Positions 17,207 through 26,229 of a DNA stretch of 32,553 nt are shown piece after piece. The stretch covers positions 5,001 through 37,553 of the forward strand of contig JAISCZ010000104.1 of assembly GCA_031265205.1 (NCBI GenBank), given 5' to 3'. The stretch is from Deltaproteobacteria bacterium (lineage in GTDB: Bacteria; Desulfobacterota; Desulfarculia; Adiutricales; Adiutricaceae). The notes under the pieces were generated by a model, which saw only the letters and a program-made list of their open reading frames with translations, ran no database searches and was not told the origin of the DNA. How positions within the stretch are numbered: position 1 is the stretch's first letter; each line of letters begins with the position of its first letter. Made by a program: the position numbers and the translations under genes.

Positions 17207-19408
17207 CTATCTTTGACGCGCGTAATCCAAACCGACCAAAAGAGTCATCATATGCTGTTGGTTAACTCGCCAAGCCTGTGTATTGGAGTCAGTTAGCCCA
17301 TTAAAATATTTTCTTTCGTTTACGATAGTTAAATATTTATTCGAGTTCCCCACGGATATCAGTTCTGAGGCGAGCGAAGTCGCGGCGTCCGTAAAAGCTG
17401 AGGCTAAATTCGGAATTGTCATTTTCAGCGCGGCTTTCGCGGCGCCTGTCATTGTCGTTTCCATAACTTTAACCGCGTCGGAAGCCACAGTCATCGCGAG
17501 AATTAACGTATCGCTAAGCGCGGCCGAATATAGATCCTGAATCATATATTCTTGCGCTCCGGCTTCTCTCATTTTCGCGGCGTTTTCCGTGAGCGTTATA
17601 AAGTTGATCGACAAACGTATAGCTTGATCCGAGGATATCATCGGATGTCCGCCTAACGCTTCTCCTATATTTTTAATTGAAGTCATAAATTTTAAAATTA
17701 CCGCCGCCGTTTGCAATGAGTCTTGCGGCGGATTATTTTTATAACTAACAATATATTCGGCGATGTTCGAAATTTCATCGCAAACCGTAATTCCCATGTC
17801 AACAATCTTTAGCGACGTGGATTGGTAAGCTTCGGCGACAACGCCTAACGCTTCTTTCGCTCCAGTCACGATTATTATATCCAAAGCTTTATTGAAAACC
17901 TCCAAGAACGTTGGCGCGTGGTAGTCTTCATACTGTATCGCGTCAATTTTTTTATTGAAATGGTTATCAATCGACGCGACCAATACCGCGTATTCCGGGT
18001 CTTGGGATATTAGAAAATCAAAATTTTCATTTATGACGTCAATGGCTTTATTTCGATATTCTATAATCAGCGCGGCTTTACGTTCTTCCAGAATATAATC
18101 GCGTAAACTTTGGTCACCCGCGTAAAAATCTGGAATTAACGCGCTTATCTCTCGTATTTTATTGTCAATGACAGACTCAAATATATCGTGATTATAGACA
18201 AAGTTTATCGCGTCAATGAAATCTCGCGAATCTCTTCCCGAAGACGCGTAAATATAAGCGATATCCGCTTCTATTTTATCGAGATAATCATAAAACTGGG
18301 TTCCGCCAGCGGCCTGATAATTAGCTATCCGGCCTTTTATTTCATTTAAGGCGACCGCGACGTTTCGCGGGGTTATCTCGCCAATTGTCCTCCATGAGCC
18401 CGGAGCGAAGATGGCGTATCCCTGATTACCCGCGCCGCCGCCGACAACGTTTCCGGCGATAACGGCGAAGTTGTTTTCTAATAACACCGTGGCGGTCCCC
18501 CCATTTGTCTGATTTCCCGACTTGACGGATAACGAACCTTCCGTGACTCTGATGAGTCCGGCGCCCATCGCCCTTAAAATTATCTTCCCGCCTGAGCCCG
18601 TGGAGGAGCGCGCGTCAACCACGCCGGCGACCGAGATAGTCCCGGCCACGACTTGGTCCAACTGATCGACCGTCAGAACCACGGTCCCGCCTTCGCTCGC
18701 GATCCTCCCCGCGTTTTCAACGCCCAGCCGGGCGCCGACGGAGTCATAAAACCCCGCGGCGCGGGCGGGGTCCACGTCAAAGGCGATAATATCGTCCCCG
18801 AAGATATCCAACCTGAATCTGTCGGACGAAGCCAGGGCCACCCGGCTGAGCTTTCCCGCGATGACCCCGTTATTGCGGACCGTTGGGGCGACCAAAGCGG
18901 CGTATCCGCCTTCTTTGACGCTTATCGACCCCGCGTTGGCGATGACGGCGGTCGGAAACCCTTTGATGGGGAAATAATAATAGCCGCTTAAGAAATCGGA
19001 GTCGCTGATATCGTTCGTGGTGGCGATAAACCCTCGCGCTTCGACCTTTCCCCCGCCATAGACGACAATACCTCTGGGATTTACTAGAAAAATATTGCCG
19101 TTGGACCAGAGCGTCCCCCGCAGTTCGCTGGGCCCGCCGCCGCCGATTACCCGGTGAAGAGCGGCGGAATTGGCGTTAGGCATCCAATGCTCGAAAATCT
19201 CGTTGGGAGCTATGTGGAAGCTGTTCCAGTTTATAATGGCCCGATTCGAACTCTGTCGCAACGCGTACGTGTTCCCGTAAAGCTCTTCCGTAACGTCTCC
19301 GCTCATCACGTCTCCACCCATGGGGTTAGCCAGGGAAAGGGACGGCCCAGGGAGCGAAAAGGCGAAAAAAAGGAGCGCGAGAGCCACGGGCTTTGGAAAT
19401 CTGGCCAT
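17207..19408 (-). CDS. TpsA exoprotein: filamentous-haemagglutinin-type secretion domain fused to a helical passenger
   Basis: The 733-residue protein is the secreted partner of a two-partner (type Vb) system. A signal peptide ends near SLSLA (residue ~27). The TPS domain (~30-280) shows INWNSFHIAPNE, LRGTLWSNGNIFLVNPRGI (NPRGI at 110-114 in place of the usual NPNGI) and GFIATTNDIS, typical of the beta-helix secretion signal. From about residue 345 the protein changes character: no beta-helix repeats, mostly charged helices (EIKGRIANY; YILEERKAALIIEYRNKA) and A+T-rich codons. This C-terminal ~390-residue part matches nothing I recognise and could be an adhesin or effector module. ATG 19408 has an AGGAAG site. 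It starts 52 bp after tpsB, its presumed transporter. No immunity-like gene follows. Confidence 0.88.
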   Translation of the reverse strand: MARFPKPVALALLFFAFSLPGPSLSLANPMGGDVMSGDVTEELYGNTYALRQSSNRAIINWNSFHIAPNEIFEHWMPNANSAALHRVIGGGGPSELRGTLWSNGNIFLVNPRGIVVYGGGKVEARGFIATTNDISDSDFLSGYYYFPIKGFPTAVIANAGSISVKEGGYAALVAPTVRNNGVIAGKLSRVALASSDRFRLDIFGDDIIAFDVDPARAAGFYDSVGARLGVENAGRIASEGGTVVLTVDQLDQVVAGTISVAGVVDARSSTGSGGKIILRAMGAGLIRVTEGSLSVKSGNQTNGGTATVLLENNFAVIAGNVVGGGAGNQGYAIFAPGSWRTIGEITPRNVAVALNEIKGRIANYQAAGGTQFYDYLDKIEADIAYIYASSGRDSRDFIDAINFVYNHDIFESVIDNKIREISALIPDFYAGDQSLRDYILEERKAALIIEYRNKAIDVINENFDFLISQDPEYAVLVASIDNHFNKKIDAIQYEDYHAPTFLEVFNKALDIIIVTGAKEALGVVAEAYQSTSLKIVDMGITVCDEISNIAEYIVSYKNNPPQDSLQTAAVILKFMTSIKNIGEALGGHPMISSDQAIRLSINFITLTENAAKMREAGAQEYMIQDLYSAALSDTLILAMTVASDAVKVMETTMTGAAKAALKMTIPNLASAFTDAATSLASELISVGNSNKYLTIVNERKYFNGLTDSNTQAWRVNQQHMMTLLVGLDYARQR

Positions 19409-19460
19409 GTTTCTTCCTTAGGGAAGGCGCGAGCGAGGCGCGCGGGAACGAAAAACCCAC

Positions 19461-21170
19461 TTAAAAAGCGAAAGACGCGCTTAAAAACCAGCGAGGCGAG
19501 GCGTTATCGCGGGAAGCGGTTTTGAGCGGCTTGGCGACAAAGGTATTGACGCTGACGCTGGAACCGCTTTCCGGAAAATAAAAAAAAGTCAGCCCCACCC
19601 CGGCGGAGGCCAGCTCCTCGTGGGGATCTTCCCCCGCGCTCTGGCCCTTGGGCCAAACTCCGCCCACGTCGTAGAAGGCGTAGGGCGAAAAGCCGGTGGT
19701 CTCGGACGAGCGAAAAGGCCGACGGAGTTCCGCCGAGACCGCCGCGCCGTTGTCGCTCTCCAAGGTCCCCGGGTCGTAACCTCGGCCAAAGCGTCCCCCG
19801 CCGAGGGAAAACAGCTCATAGGAAGGCAGGACGGTCCCGGCGAGCTGGATCTCCCCCGCCACGGCGACGTCAAAGCCCCAGGGGAGCCTCCGCCGGCTGG
19901 AGACATAGAGGTTGGCGCGTTTATAGCTCGCCGGGGCGAGCGGAGACGAGGACTCCCAGTCGCGGTCGGTGGCCCCGAAGGCGTCAAGGCCAAAGGTCGC
20001 CGATGGATAGATTTGGGTTACTCCCCCCCACTCGTCGGCGAAATCAAAATTGACCCCCAGCGTGAGCGCGCGAACGCGATCCCGCGTAAAGGGCGCGCCC
20101 AAGAGCTCAGCCTGGCTGTCCCGGTGAGCGTAGGAGAGGCCCAGGCTCAGGTTGAGGGCGCGACCGCGGATTATGGGATAATTCGCGGCCAGCTCGAAGG
20201 AGTGGCTCGCGGTCGCGTGGTCAAAAAGTTTGGCGAAAATATTGCCGGGTCTCTGGCTTTCGCTGTAAGCGTAGGCGAAAGAGAGCGCGAACCCACCGAC
20301 CCATTGGCGACGGAGCGAAAAGCTTAAGGAATAGTACTCGCGCCAGTCCCACGCCTGGACGTAGCCCAGGACGAAACGATCGCCAATTTGGGGGAACCCC
20401 GCGAAAGAAAAGCTCCCCGATGCCATCCAAGGGCCGGTGGACTCGGTCCCGCTATTGGCGAAGGAAAGGGAGCCTTCCGCCTCTACCCGCTTGACGCCGA
20501 TAAGGAGCGAGGCGGCGTTGGGCGTCTCGCTTTTCTGGAAAGTCGAGGAAACCCTGAGCCCCGAGCCTTCGTTCGCGAGGGTTAGGGCTCGCTCCAGGGG
20601 CCCCAGACGGAAAGGGCGGAGGGCCAAAAGCTCCGCCTCGAGTTTGGCGAAATAGGCTTGGGCCTTGGAAAGAGTAGCCGGATCGCCTTCCCAGGCGATT
20701 TCGTCGAGATAGCCTTCCACGGCCAAGAGGGTTATCTCCGCTCCCAGGGGATCCGCCTCCTGGGTCGGGAGGACCACGCGCGAGAGAATAAAACCGGCGG
20801 CGCGGTATTTGGCGCTCATTTCGCTCGCGATCCCTTGGATTTCCCCAGCGGTGACTCTTTGGCCCAGGAGGGGCGCGTACGGGGCCACCAGTTCGTCCGA
20901 CCCAAAGGCGGTGGCGCCTTCGACCCGCAGGGAAGCGAGAACAAAGCTTTCTTCGAGAGCGGGGGCGCTCGCGGACGGCGCGCTCGGCGCCGACGGGGGA
21001 CGCGGAGCGGAGAGGGGCCCGGGCCGCTCTCGCCGCGATTCCCGGTCCATTACGTCCACGCCACTGGCCGGCGAGCCTTGGGCCCAAGCCTGGAGGCCGC
21101 CGCAAGCCACCCAGGCCAGCGCCAGGCCAAGGCCCATCCAAAAAGAATTGACGGAAACGGAAGCGGACAC
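19461..21170 (-). CDS. TpsB outer-membrane transporter (ShlB/FhaC/HecB family)
   Basis: The 569-residue protein is an outer-membrane beta-barrel that recognises and exports the TpsA partner. After a hydrophobic N-terminus ending AWAQ there is a Pro/Ser/Ala-rich linker. The POTRA-type domain follows (about 75-160: LASLRVEGATAFGSDELVAPYA ... AKYRAAGFILSRVVLPTQE), and then a ShlB barrel of alternating aromatic strands. The conserved RGY of the plug/L6 region is at 463-465 (GGGRFGRGYDPG), and the protein ends WFLSASFAF with a terminal Phe, as needed for BAM recognition. The start is GTG 21170 without a clear Shine-Dalgarno; ATG 21137 is the alternative. It is encoded directly upstream of tpsA on the same strand. 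Confidence 0.93.
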   Translation of the reverse strand: MSASVSVNSFWMGLGLALAWVACGGLQAWAQGSPASGVDVMDRESRRERPGPLSAPRPPSAPSAPSASAPALEESFVLASLRVEGATAFGSDELVAPYAPLLGQRVTAGEIQGIASEMSAKYRAAGFILSRVVLPTQEADPLGAEITLLAVEGYLDEIAWEGDPATLSKAQAYFAKLEAELLALRPFRLGPLERALTLANEGSGLRVSSTFQKSETPNAASLLIGVKRVEAEGSLSFANSGTESTGPWMASGSFSFAGFPQIGDRFVLGYVQAWDWREYYSLSFSLRRQWVGGFALSFAYAYSESQRPGNIFAKLFDHATASHSFELAANYPIIRGRALNLSLGLSYAHRDSQAELLGAPFTRDRVRALTLGVNFDFADEWGGVTQIYPSATFGLDAFGATDRDWESSSPLAPASYKRANLYVSSRRRLPWGFDVAVAGEIQLAGTVLPSYELFSLGGGRFGRGYDPGTLESDNGAAVSAELRRPFRSSETTGFSPYAFYDVGGVWPKGQSAGEDPHEELASAGVGLTFFYFPESGSSVSVNTFVAKPLKTASRDNASPRWFLSASFAF

Positions 21171-21860
21171 AGGGAAAAAAAGCTTTCCGCGCGCGGGCGC
21201 GCCACTTGAGGGGAAGGCCAGTAAGGCTTGAGGTTCCCCAAAATTAAGCTAAAAAATACGTCGCGGCCGGCCACGAATATTGCGGGCGGGGAAAGGAAAA
21301 CGCGCGAAGGAGCGCGTAAAAGCGTAAACCAACAGCGTCCCCAAGTCTTATGAACGCGAACTTATCGCTGAATTAAAGAACGCCAACGGCAAGAATAATA
21401 TATAGCTGACAGTTTAAAGCCTGTCAACAGAGATTCGCGCCGCGAGCGCCAGGACATAGCGAAAAAAAAGCTTTTCCCCCTAAACCTTATCCCATGGCGA
21501 GGAAGGCTGGGAATGTGGTTCAGCCAAAATGAGATCTCGCCCAAGCGGCGGAAAACAGGCCAAAGCGGAAGCGGCTTGATCCATAGGGCGTAGCCTTGCC
21601 CAAGGGCCCAAAGGCGTGGCTTGACCAAGAGGCTAAAAGCCAGGGGGCTAGGGGCGAAGCCCTGACCAAAGGGACAAAGGCGGGCGGTCGGCTCGCGGAA
21701 GAGGACAGAGCGCGGATTTTTATATAATTCACGCAAACGGGGCCCTTTATGATCGCCGGGATATCGCGCCAAAAATAGCGCCTCAAGGGTAAACCCCGAA
21801 AGGCTCCATTCAAGGAGCCAGCGCGGGTCGCCCCTCGTCAAAGCGCGAGCGCGCCTCCAT

Positions 21861-21911
21861 CGCGAGCGACTTGGAAGCGCGAGCGACTTGGAAGCGCGCG
21901 CGACTTGGAAG
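21861..21911. repeat. Three tandem 17-bp repeats
   Basis: The unit CGCGAGCGACTTGGAAG is present at 21861-21877 and 21878-21894, and with one change at 21895-21911. It lies in non-coding DNA upstream of tpsB. Function is unknown; 17 bp is not a codon multiple, which argues against a coding origin. Confidence 0.85.
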
Positions 21912-22504
21912 AAGAGGCGTATCCAATTTTCGGGGCGGACGGAAATCGGCGAACCCCTCGCCGACTTTGGAAAAAGCGGGGGGCCCCCAGCGCGCCTCGC
22001 GGAGAGAGCGCGCCGACGGGACATGGGAGTGACCATCCAACCGCCGTCAAAAAGAACTCGCCCCCCGCCAGGACCGCCTCCAATCGCTAAAATATCAAAA
22101 CCCTGGCCGCCGCGCTCGGACGAGTTCCGGCGGGCGGAGATTGGACGCTTCGCGAACCGCCGCCGAAAGCGCTCGGCTCCAAAAGAAAAGCTAGCGTGCC
22201 TTTGTGGACAAACGCGACCGCGCGGAAGCGAAAAGAGCCCAAGCGTTCGAGGGCGTTCGCGAGGGCCCACGCGGGGCTTATGGCGACCGCGAAGAAAACC
22301 ACAAGCCCGCTCTAAAAGCCTTCCTACCGCGCTCGCGCCGCTTTTGGCGAGCGCGCGAAATCCCCCTTAAGCCAAGACGCGACCCATCGCGTCCCTTCCG
22401 CCGGCGCTTGGGAAGTAGGGACGGCGCGGGAGCCCGGCGGGGCGAGGCTAAGGGCGCGGCGCCTCGCCGGCTTAGCCCCCTCCCATTCCCTGGGGCGTAT
22501 ATGC

Positions 22505-22549
22505 TATTCTTGGCGAGAATAAGGGAAATTCTTGGCGAGAATAAGGGAA
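22505..22549. repeat. Two tandem 22-bp repeats, each with an ATTCT-N5-AGAAT inverted repeat
   Basis: ATTCTTGGCGAGAATAAGGG recurs at 22506 and 22528 in perfect 22-bp tandem copies. Each contains ATTCT/AGAAT arms around TGGCG, and the first extends to 6-bp arms. The 22-bp phase (two helical turns) places both palindromes on one DNA face, as in operator pairs. It lies ~250-295 bp before gene E. Confidence 0.7.
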
Positions 22550-22800
22550 ATGGCGAGTTCTGACGCCTCCGCGAGCCCTTCGCGCCAAAACCTTTTAAGG
22601 CCGCGCTCGCGCGCTTCGCCGCGAGGCGGAGCCGCGGAAAACCGCCGGCCCCGCCCCACGCGCGGCGTGGGAAAAAAGAAGGCGACGGTCCCCCTAAGCC
22701 TCACGCTACCCCGCGCGGCGTCGCCCCCAGAACTCCTTTGGAAGCCCGTTCCCGCGCCCGCTCGCGGGGCTCGCGATATCTTCCGCGATTGGAGGAAAGC

Positions 22801-23661
22801 TTGTTTAAAAATATCTCCTTTCCGCCCCTCCCCCTGGCCTTTCTGGCCGTCTTGCCCCTCGCCTTGGCTCTGGCGTGGACGCCCAGCGGTTCCGCCCGCG
22901 CCGCGGATTGGGTTAACAGTCTCGGCATGGAATTTGTTTTCATTCCGGCCGGCTCGTTTATCATGGGTAGCGACCCCGACGCCGGCCCCAGCTGGGCGGA
23001 CGAGAGGCCCGCCCGGATGGTTGAAATCACCACGCCATTTTATTTGGGAAAATACCCCGTCACGCAAAAAGAGTGGAAAGCGGTCATGGGCGGCAATCCC
23101 AGCTTTTTCCAAGGAGACGACCGCCCCGTGGAAATGGTTTCTTGGAACGACGCGAATTCTTTTATCGACAAGCTCAACCAGCGCGAAAAGACCCATGGCT
23201 ATCGGCTGCCCACCGAGGCCGAGTGGGAGTTCTCGGCCCGCGCCGGCTCGACCACTGTCTATTTCTTCGGCGATTCCCAAACGCGCCTGAGCCAATACGC
23301 CTGGCACAGCGATAACTCCGACGAGGAAACCCACCCGGTTGGGGAAAAAGCTCCCAATCCCTGGGGCCTGTACGACATTTTAGGGAACGTCTGGGAATGG
23401 ACGGGGGACTGGTACGATGAGGATTATTACCAAAAAGGACCCTCGCGCGATCCCCAGGGGCCCGCGAGCGGGTCTAACAGGGTGCGGCGCGGCTGTTCGT
23501 GGGATTTTAGCAATCTCTGCGTCAGCGCCAACCGCAGCAACGTCACGCCCCAAAAACGCCAAAAAGACCACGGCTTTCGTTTGCTTTTCACGGGATCGCC
23601 GCCACCTCGCCCCCAGATGGCCAGGCGTTTTCGCTTTTGGGAAAGCGGCGACGGCTCTTAA
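22801..23661 (+). CDS. Secreted FGE-sulfatase-domain (C-type-lectin-like) protein, copy E (array unit 1)
   Basis: The 286-residue protein has a signal peptide ending SARA at residue 34, then the family domain (NSLGMEFVFIPAGSF, TPFYLGKYPVTQKEWKAVMG, SFFQGDDRPVEMVSW, YRLPTEAEWEFSARAG, NPWGLYDILGNVWEW). Its C-terminal patch is GCSWDFSNLCVSANRSNVTP then QKRQKDHGFRLLF. A basic tail (ARRFRFW) ends the protein. The start is TTG 22801 behind TTGGAGG, aligned with the GTG starts of F-H; an ATG at 22738 would add 21 Arg-rich residues and is rejected. It is the first unit of the ~1.14-kb tandem array and the only one not preceded by a relic of the neighbouring receiver gene. Confidence 0.9.
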   Translation: MFKNISFPPLPLAFLAVLPLALALAWTPSGSARAADWVNSLGMEFVFIPAGSFIMGSDPDAGPSWADERPARMVEITTPFYLGKYPVTQKEWKAVMGGNPSFFQGDDRPVEMVSWNDANSFIDKLNQREKTHGYRLPTEAEWEFSARAGSTTVYFFGDSQTRLSQYAWHSDNSDEETHPVGEKAPNPWGLYDILGNVWEWTGDWYDEDYYQKGPSRDPQGPASGSNRVRRGCSWDFSNLCVSANRSNVTPQKRQKDHGFRLLFTGSPPPRPQMARRFRFWESGDGS

Positions 23662-23757
23662 AGGGCGGCGCGCGTGGGGGGGGGGAGCCTCAAGCTTGTT
23701 TCCCTTAGGGCCCAAGGGGACGGGGAACGGAAGCCAGGGGCCTCTCGCCTCGGGGCT

Positions 23758-23937
23758 CTATTCCTCGCCCCATCGGCGTCGCGGCTCATTGTCGGGGCCG
23801 AAAAACTTGGAGACGCGCCTTAAGCCCGCCAATCGGCGGGCGCTCAATATCCTCGCTGTCGCTCGCTTCGTTGACCGCGCCTCAAGAAAGTCGCCAGCCC
23901 TTCAGATCGCCCGAGAAAACGAAGCTGGAGGCAATTT
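23758..23937 (-). pseudogene. Relic of the 3' end of the zinc-ribbon/receiver gene, spacer E-F
   Basis: This spacer aligns with 27169-27346, from the stop codon (CTA on plus) to a shared GAAGCTGG.GGC.AATT end. Shared words include CTATTCCTCGCCCC, GCTCATTGT and GGCGCTCAATATCCTCG. It is one base longer between the stop and CTCAAT, so the frame is broken. It has no start codon and cannot encode the protein. Confidence 0.85.
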
Positions 23938-23947
23938 GGAGGAAAGA

Positions 23948-24808
23948 GTGTTTAAAAATATTTCCCTTCCGGCGCTCCCCGTAGCCTTTCTGGCCTTCTT
24001 CCCCCTCGCCTTGGCTCTAACGTGCGCTCCCAGCGGCGCCGCCCGCGCCGCGGATTGGGTCAATGGCATCGGCATGGAATTTATTTTCATTCCGGCCGGC
24101 TCGTTTATCATGGGAACCGACCCCGATTCAGACATAGGCTTTCCAAAAGAGAAGCCCGCGCGGAAAATTGAAATCACAAGGCCTTTTTATTTGGGGAAAT
24201 ACCCCGTCACGCAAAAAGAGTGGATAGCGGTCATGGGCGACAACCCCAGCTTTTTCCAAGGAGACGACAGGCCAGTGGAAATGGTTTCCTGGGACGACGC
24301 GAACTCTTTTATCGACAAGCTCAACCAGCGCGAAAAGACCCAGGGCTATCGGCTGCCCACCGAGGCCGAGTGGGAGTTCTCGGCCCGCGCCGGCTCGACC
24401 ACGGTCTATTTCTTCGGCGATTCCCCAACGCTTTTGAGCCAATACGCCTGGCACAGCGATAACTCCGACGGAGAAACCCACCCGGTGGGGGAAAAAGATC
24501 CCAATCCCTGGGGCCTGTACGACATTTTAGGGAACGTCTGGGAATGGGCGGGGGACTGGTACGACGCGGATTATTACCAAAAAGGACCCCCGCGCGATCC
24601 CCTGGGGCCCGCGAGCGGGTCAAGCCGCGCTCAACGCGGCTGCTCATGGAAATATAGCAATCTCTGCCGCAGCGCCTACCGCGGCTTCGACTCGCCCGAC
24701 GCGCGCGTTAATGACTACGGGTTCCGTTTGCTTTTCGCGGGGGAACGGCCCTCACCTCCCCTGGAGACCAAGCGCTCGCGCTTACGGAAGAACGGCGGCG
24801 ACTCTTAA
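23948..24808 (+). CDS. Secreted FGE-sulfatase-domain (C-type-lectin-like) protein, copy F (array unit 2)
   Basis: The 286-residue protein has a signal peptide ending AARA at residue 34 and the full set of family landmarks. Scaffold segments are nearly identical to E and G. The difference is concentrated in the loop after GSFIMGTDPD (SDIGFPKEK) and in the C-terminal patch, GCSWKYSNLCRSAYRGFDSP then DARVNDYGFRLLF. A basic tail (TKRSRLRK) follows. The start is GTG 23948 with GGAGG six bases upstream. The frame is open far upstream (to 23417), but that part is antisense to other sequence and is not credited. The ribosome-binding site lies at the junction with the receiver-gene relic. Confidence 0.9.
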   Translation: MFKNISLPALPVAFLAFFPLALALTCAPSGAARAADWVNGIGMEFIFIPAGSFIMGTDPDSDIGFPKEKPARKIEITRPFYLGKYPVTQKEWIAVMGDNPSFFQGDDRPVEMVSWDDANSFIDKLNQREKTQGYRLPTEAEWEFSARAGSTTVYFFGDSPTLLSQYAWHSDNSDGETHPVGEKDPNPWGLYDILGNVWEWAGDWYDADYYQKGPPRDPLGPASGSSRAQRGCSWKYSNLCRSAYRGFDSPDARVNDYGFRLLFAGERPSPPLETKRSRLRKNGGDS

Positions 24809-24902
24809 AGGGCGGCGCGCGCGGCGGAAAGCCTCAAGCTTGTTTCCTCTTGAGGGACAAAGGCTTGGGACGCTGAGGGCAAGAAGGATCGCCTCGGCCG
24901 CT

Positions 24903-25083
24903 CTATTCCGCGTCCCTTTGGCGCCGCGGCCCATTGTCGGCGCCGAAACGCTTGAAGACGCGCCCTAAGTCCGCCGAACGGTGGACGCTCAATATCCTCG
25001 CCGTCGCTCGCGCGGGCGCCCACGCCCCCAATAAAAACTAAAAGCCTTCAGGCCGCCCGAGGAAACGAAGCTGAGGCCAATTT
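24903..25083 (-). pseudogene. Relic of the 3' end of the zinc-ribbon/receiver gene, spacer F-G
   Basis: This spacer aligns with 27169-27346, keeping CCCTTTGGC, CCATTGT, CGCTCAATATCCTCG and GAAGCTG.GGCCAATT. On the minus strand it still reads GEDIER, as in the intact protein (IEDIER), but it is one base longer before that point and lacks a start. It is non-functional as a protein gene. Confidence 0.85.
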
Positions 25084-25093
25084 GGAGTAAAGA

Positions 25094-25951
25094 GTGTTTA
25101 AAAATATTTCCCTTCCGGCGCTCCCCGTAGCCTTTCTGGCTTTATTCCCCCTCGCCTTGGCTCTAACGTGCGTTCCCAGCGGCGCCGCCCGCGCCGCGGA
25201 TTGGGTCAATGGCCTCGGCATGGAATTTGTTTTCATTCCGGCCGGCTCATTTATCATGGGAAGCGACCCCGATTCCGTCTTCGGAGATCGGAATGAGACC
25301 CCCCCGCGGAAAGTTGAAATCACCGCGCCTTTTTATTTGGGGAAATTCCCCGTCACGCAAAAAGAGTGGATAGCGATCATGGGCGACAATCACAGCTTTT
25401 TCCAAGGAGACGACAGACCCGTGGAAAGCGTTTCTTGGGACGACGCGAACTCTTTTATCGACAAACTTAACCAGCGCGAAAAGACCCAGGGCTATCGGCT
25501 GCCCACCGAAGCCGAATGGGAGTTCTCGGCCCGCGCCGGCTCGACTACCGACTATTTCTTCGGCGATTCCCAAACGCTTTTGAGCCAATACGCCTGGCAC
25601 TCGGGAAACTCCGACGGAGAAACCCACCCGGTGGGGGAAAAAGATCCCAATCCCTGGGGCCTATTCGACATCATCGGGAACGTCTGGGAATGGACGGGTG
25701 ACTGGTACGGCGAAGATTATTACCGGAATGGCCCCGCGCGCGATCCTCTGGGGCCAGCGAGCGGGTCAGACCGAGTTCACCGCGGCTGCTCATGTGGTTA
25801 CAGCTATCTCTGCCGCAGCGCCTACCGCGGCTTCGACTCGCCCCAAAAACGGGTGGATGACTACGGGTTCCGCTTGCTTTTCGCGGGAGAGCCGCCCTCT
25901 CCCGCCCTGGAAACCAAGCGCTTTCGCTTACGGAGGGGCGGAGGCTCTTAG
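25094..25951 (+). CDS. Secreted FGE-sulfatase-domain (C-type-lectin-like) protein, copy G (array unit 3)
   Basis: The 285-residue protein has a signal peptide ending AARA at residue 34. Signal and scaffold are almost the same as in F, yet the loop after GSFIMGSDPD reads SVFGDRNET. The C-terminal patch is GCSCGYSYLCRSAYRGFDSP then QKRVDDYGFRLLF. G is the only copy with Cys in place of the Trp or Phe after GCS, giving three cysteines in the patch. A basic tail (TKRFRLRRGGGS) ends it. The GTG start at 25094 follows TTGGAG with the same spacing as its sister copies. No catalytic CHxSYC motif is present. Confidence 0.9.
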   Translation: MFKNISLPALPVAFLALFPLALALTCVPSGAARAADWVNGLGMEFVFIPAGSFIMGSDPDSVFGDRNETPPRKVEITAPFYLGKFPVTQKEWIAIMGDNHSFFQGDDRPVESVSWDDANSFIDKLNQREKTQGYRLPTEAEWEFSARAGSTTDYFFGDSQTLLSQYAWHSGNSDGETHPVGEKDPNPWGLFDIIGNVWEWTGDWYGEDYYRNGPARDPLGPASGSDRVHRGCSCGYSYLCRSAYRGFDSPQKRVDDYGFRLLFAGEPPSPALETKRFRLRRGGGS

Positions 25952-26044
25952 AGAACGGCGCGCGCGGCGAAAAGCCTCAAGCCCGTTTCCCTTGAAGGCC
26001 AAGAGTTTTCGGCGCGTGGAAGCCAAGGCCTCGCCTCGCTGGCT

Positions 26045-26221
26045 CTATTCCGCGCCCCTTTGGCGTCGCGGCCCATTGTCGGCGCCGAAAACTTGACGCG
26101 GCGCCCTAAGCCCGCCGCTCGGCGGGCGCTCAAGATCCTCGCCGTCGCGCGCGCTTTCGCCCTCGTCCCAAGAAAGGTTAATTCTTCAGGCCGTCCGGGA
26201 ATACGAAGCTGGGGCCAATTT
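26045..26221 (-). pseudogene. Relic of the 3' end of the zinc-ribbon/receiver gene, spacer G-H
   Basis: This is the best preserved relic in frame. On the minus strand it reads EDLER ... GGL ... NGPRRQRGAE-stop, against EDIER ... SGL ... NELRSQRGEE-stop in the intact gene. It ends GAAGCTGGGGCCAATT, identical to the intact gene at 27331-27346. It has no start codon or upstream domain. Confidence 0.88.
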
Positions 26222-26229
26222 GGAAAAAA

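Larger units (their letters stand above)
21171..22800. other. 1.6-kb GC-rich intergenic region between tpsB and gene E, no gene supported
   Basis: The divergent region between tpsB (minus) and gene E (plus) contains long open frames on both strands, but they are Arg/Gly/Pro-rich shadows without start signals. It carries two short tandem repeats (21861-21911 and 22506-22549) and several GC-rich inverted repeats. No tRNA, reverse transcriptase or template-repeat-like sequence was found. Confidence 0.4.

Noticed and set aside
21362..22270. 302-codon open frame on the minus strand upstream of tpsB
   Set aside because: Very Arg/Pro/Ser-rich, no ribosome-binding site, contains the 17-bp tandem repeats out of codon phase, and lies in GC-rich DNA where chance open frames are common.
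22650..22682. CCCACGC/GCGTGGG hairpin followed by an A-run as a terminator
   Set aside because: On the plus strand it is followed by A residues, and on the minus strand the T-run precedes the stem, so it does not fit an intrinsic terminator in either direction.
9952..22800. A diversity-generating retroelement reverse transcriptase or template repeat inside the window
   Set aside because: Intergenic regions were read on both strands for a sequence like the GCSW-to-GFR region and for reverse-transcriptase motifs; none was seen. It may still exist outside the window.
23417..23947. N-terminal extension of copy F upstream of 23948
   Set aside because: The frame is open by chance through the 3' part of copy E and the receiver-gene relic. 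Sister copies start at the GTG after the conserved GGAG site.
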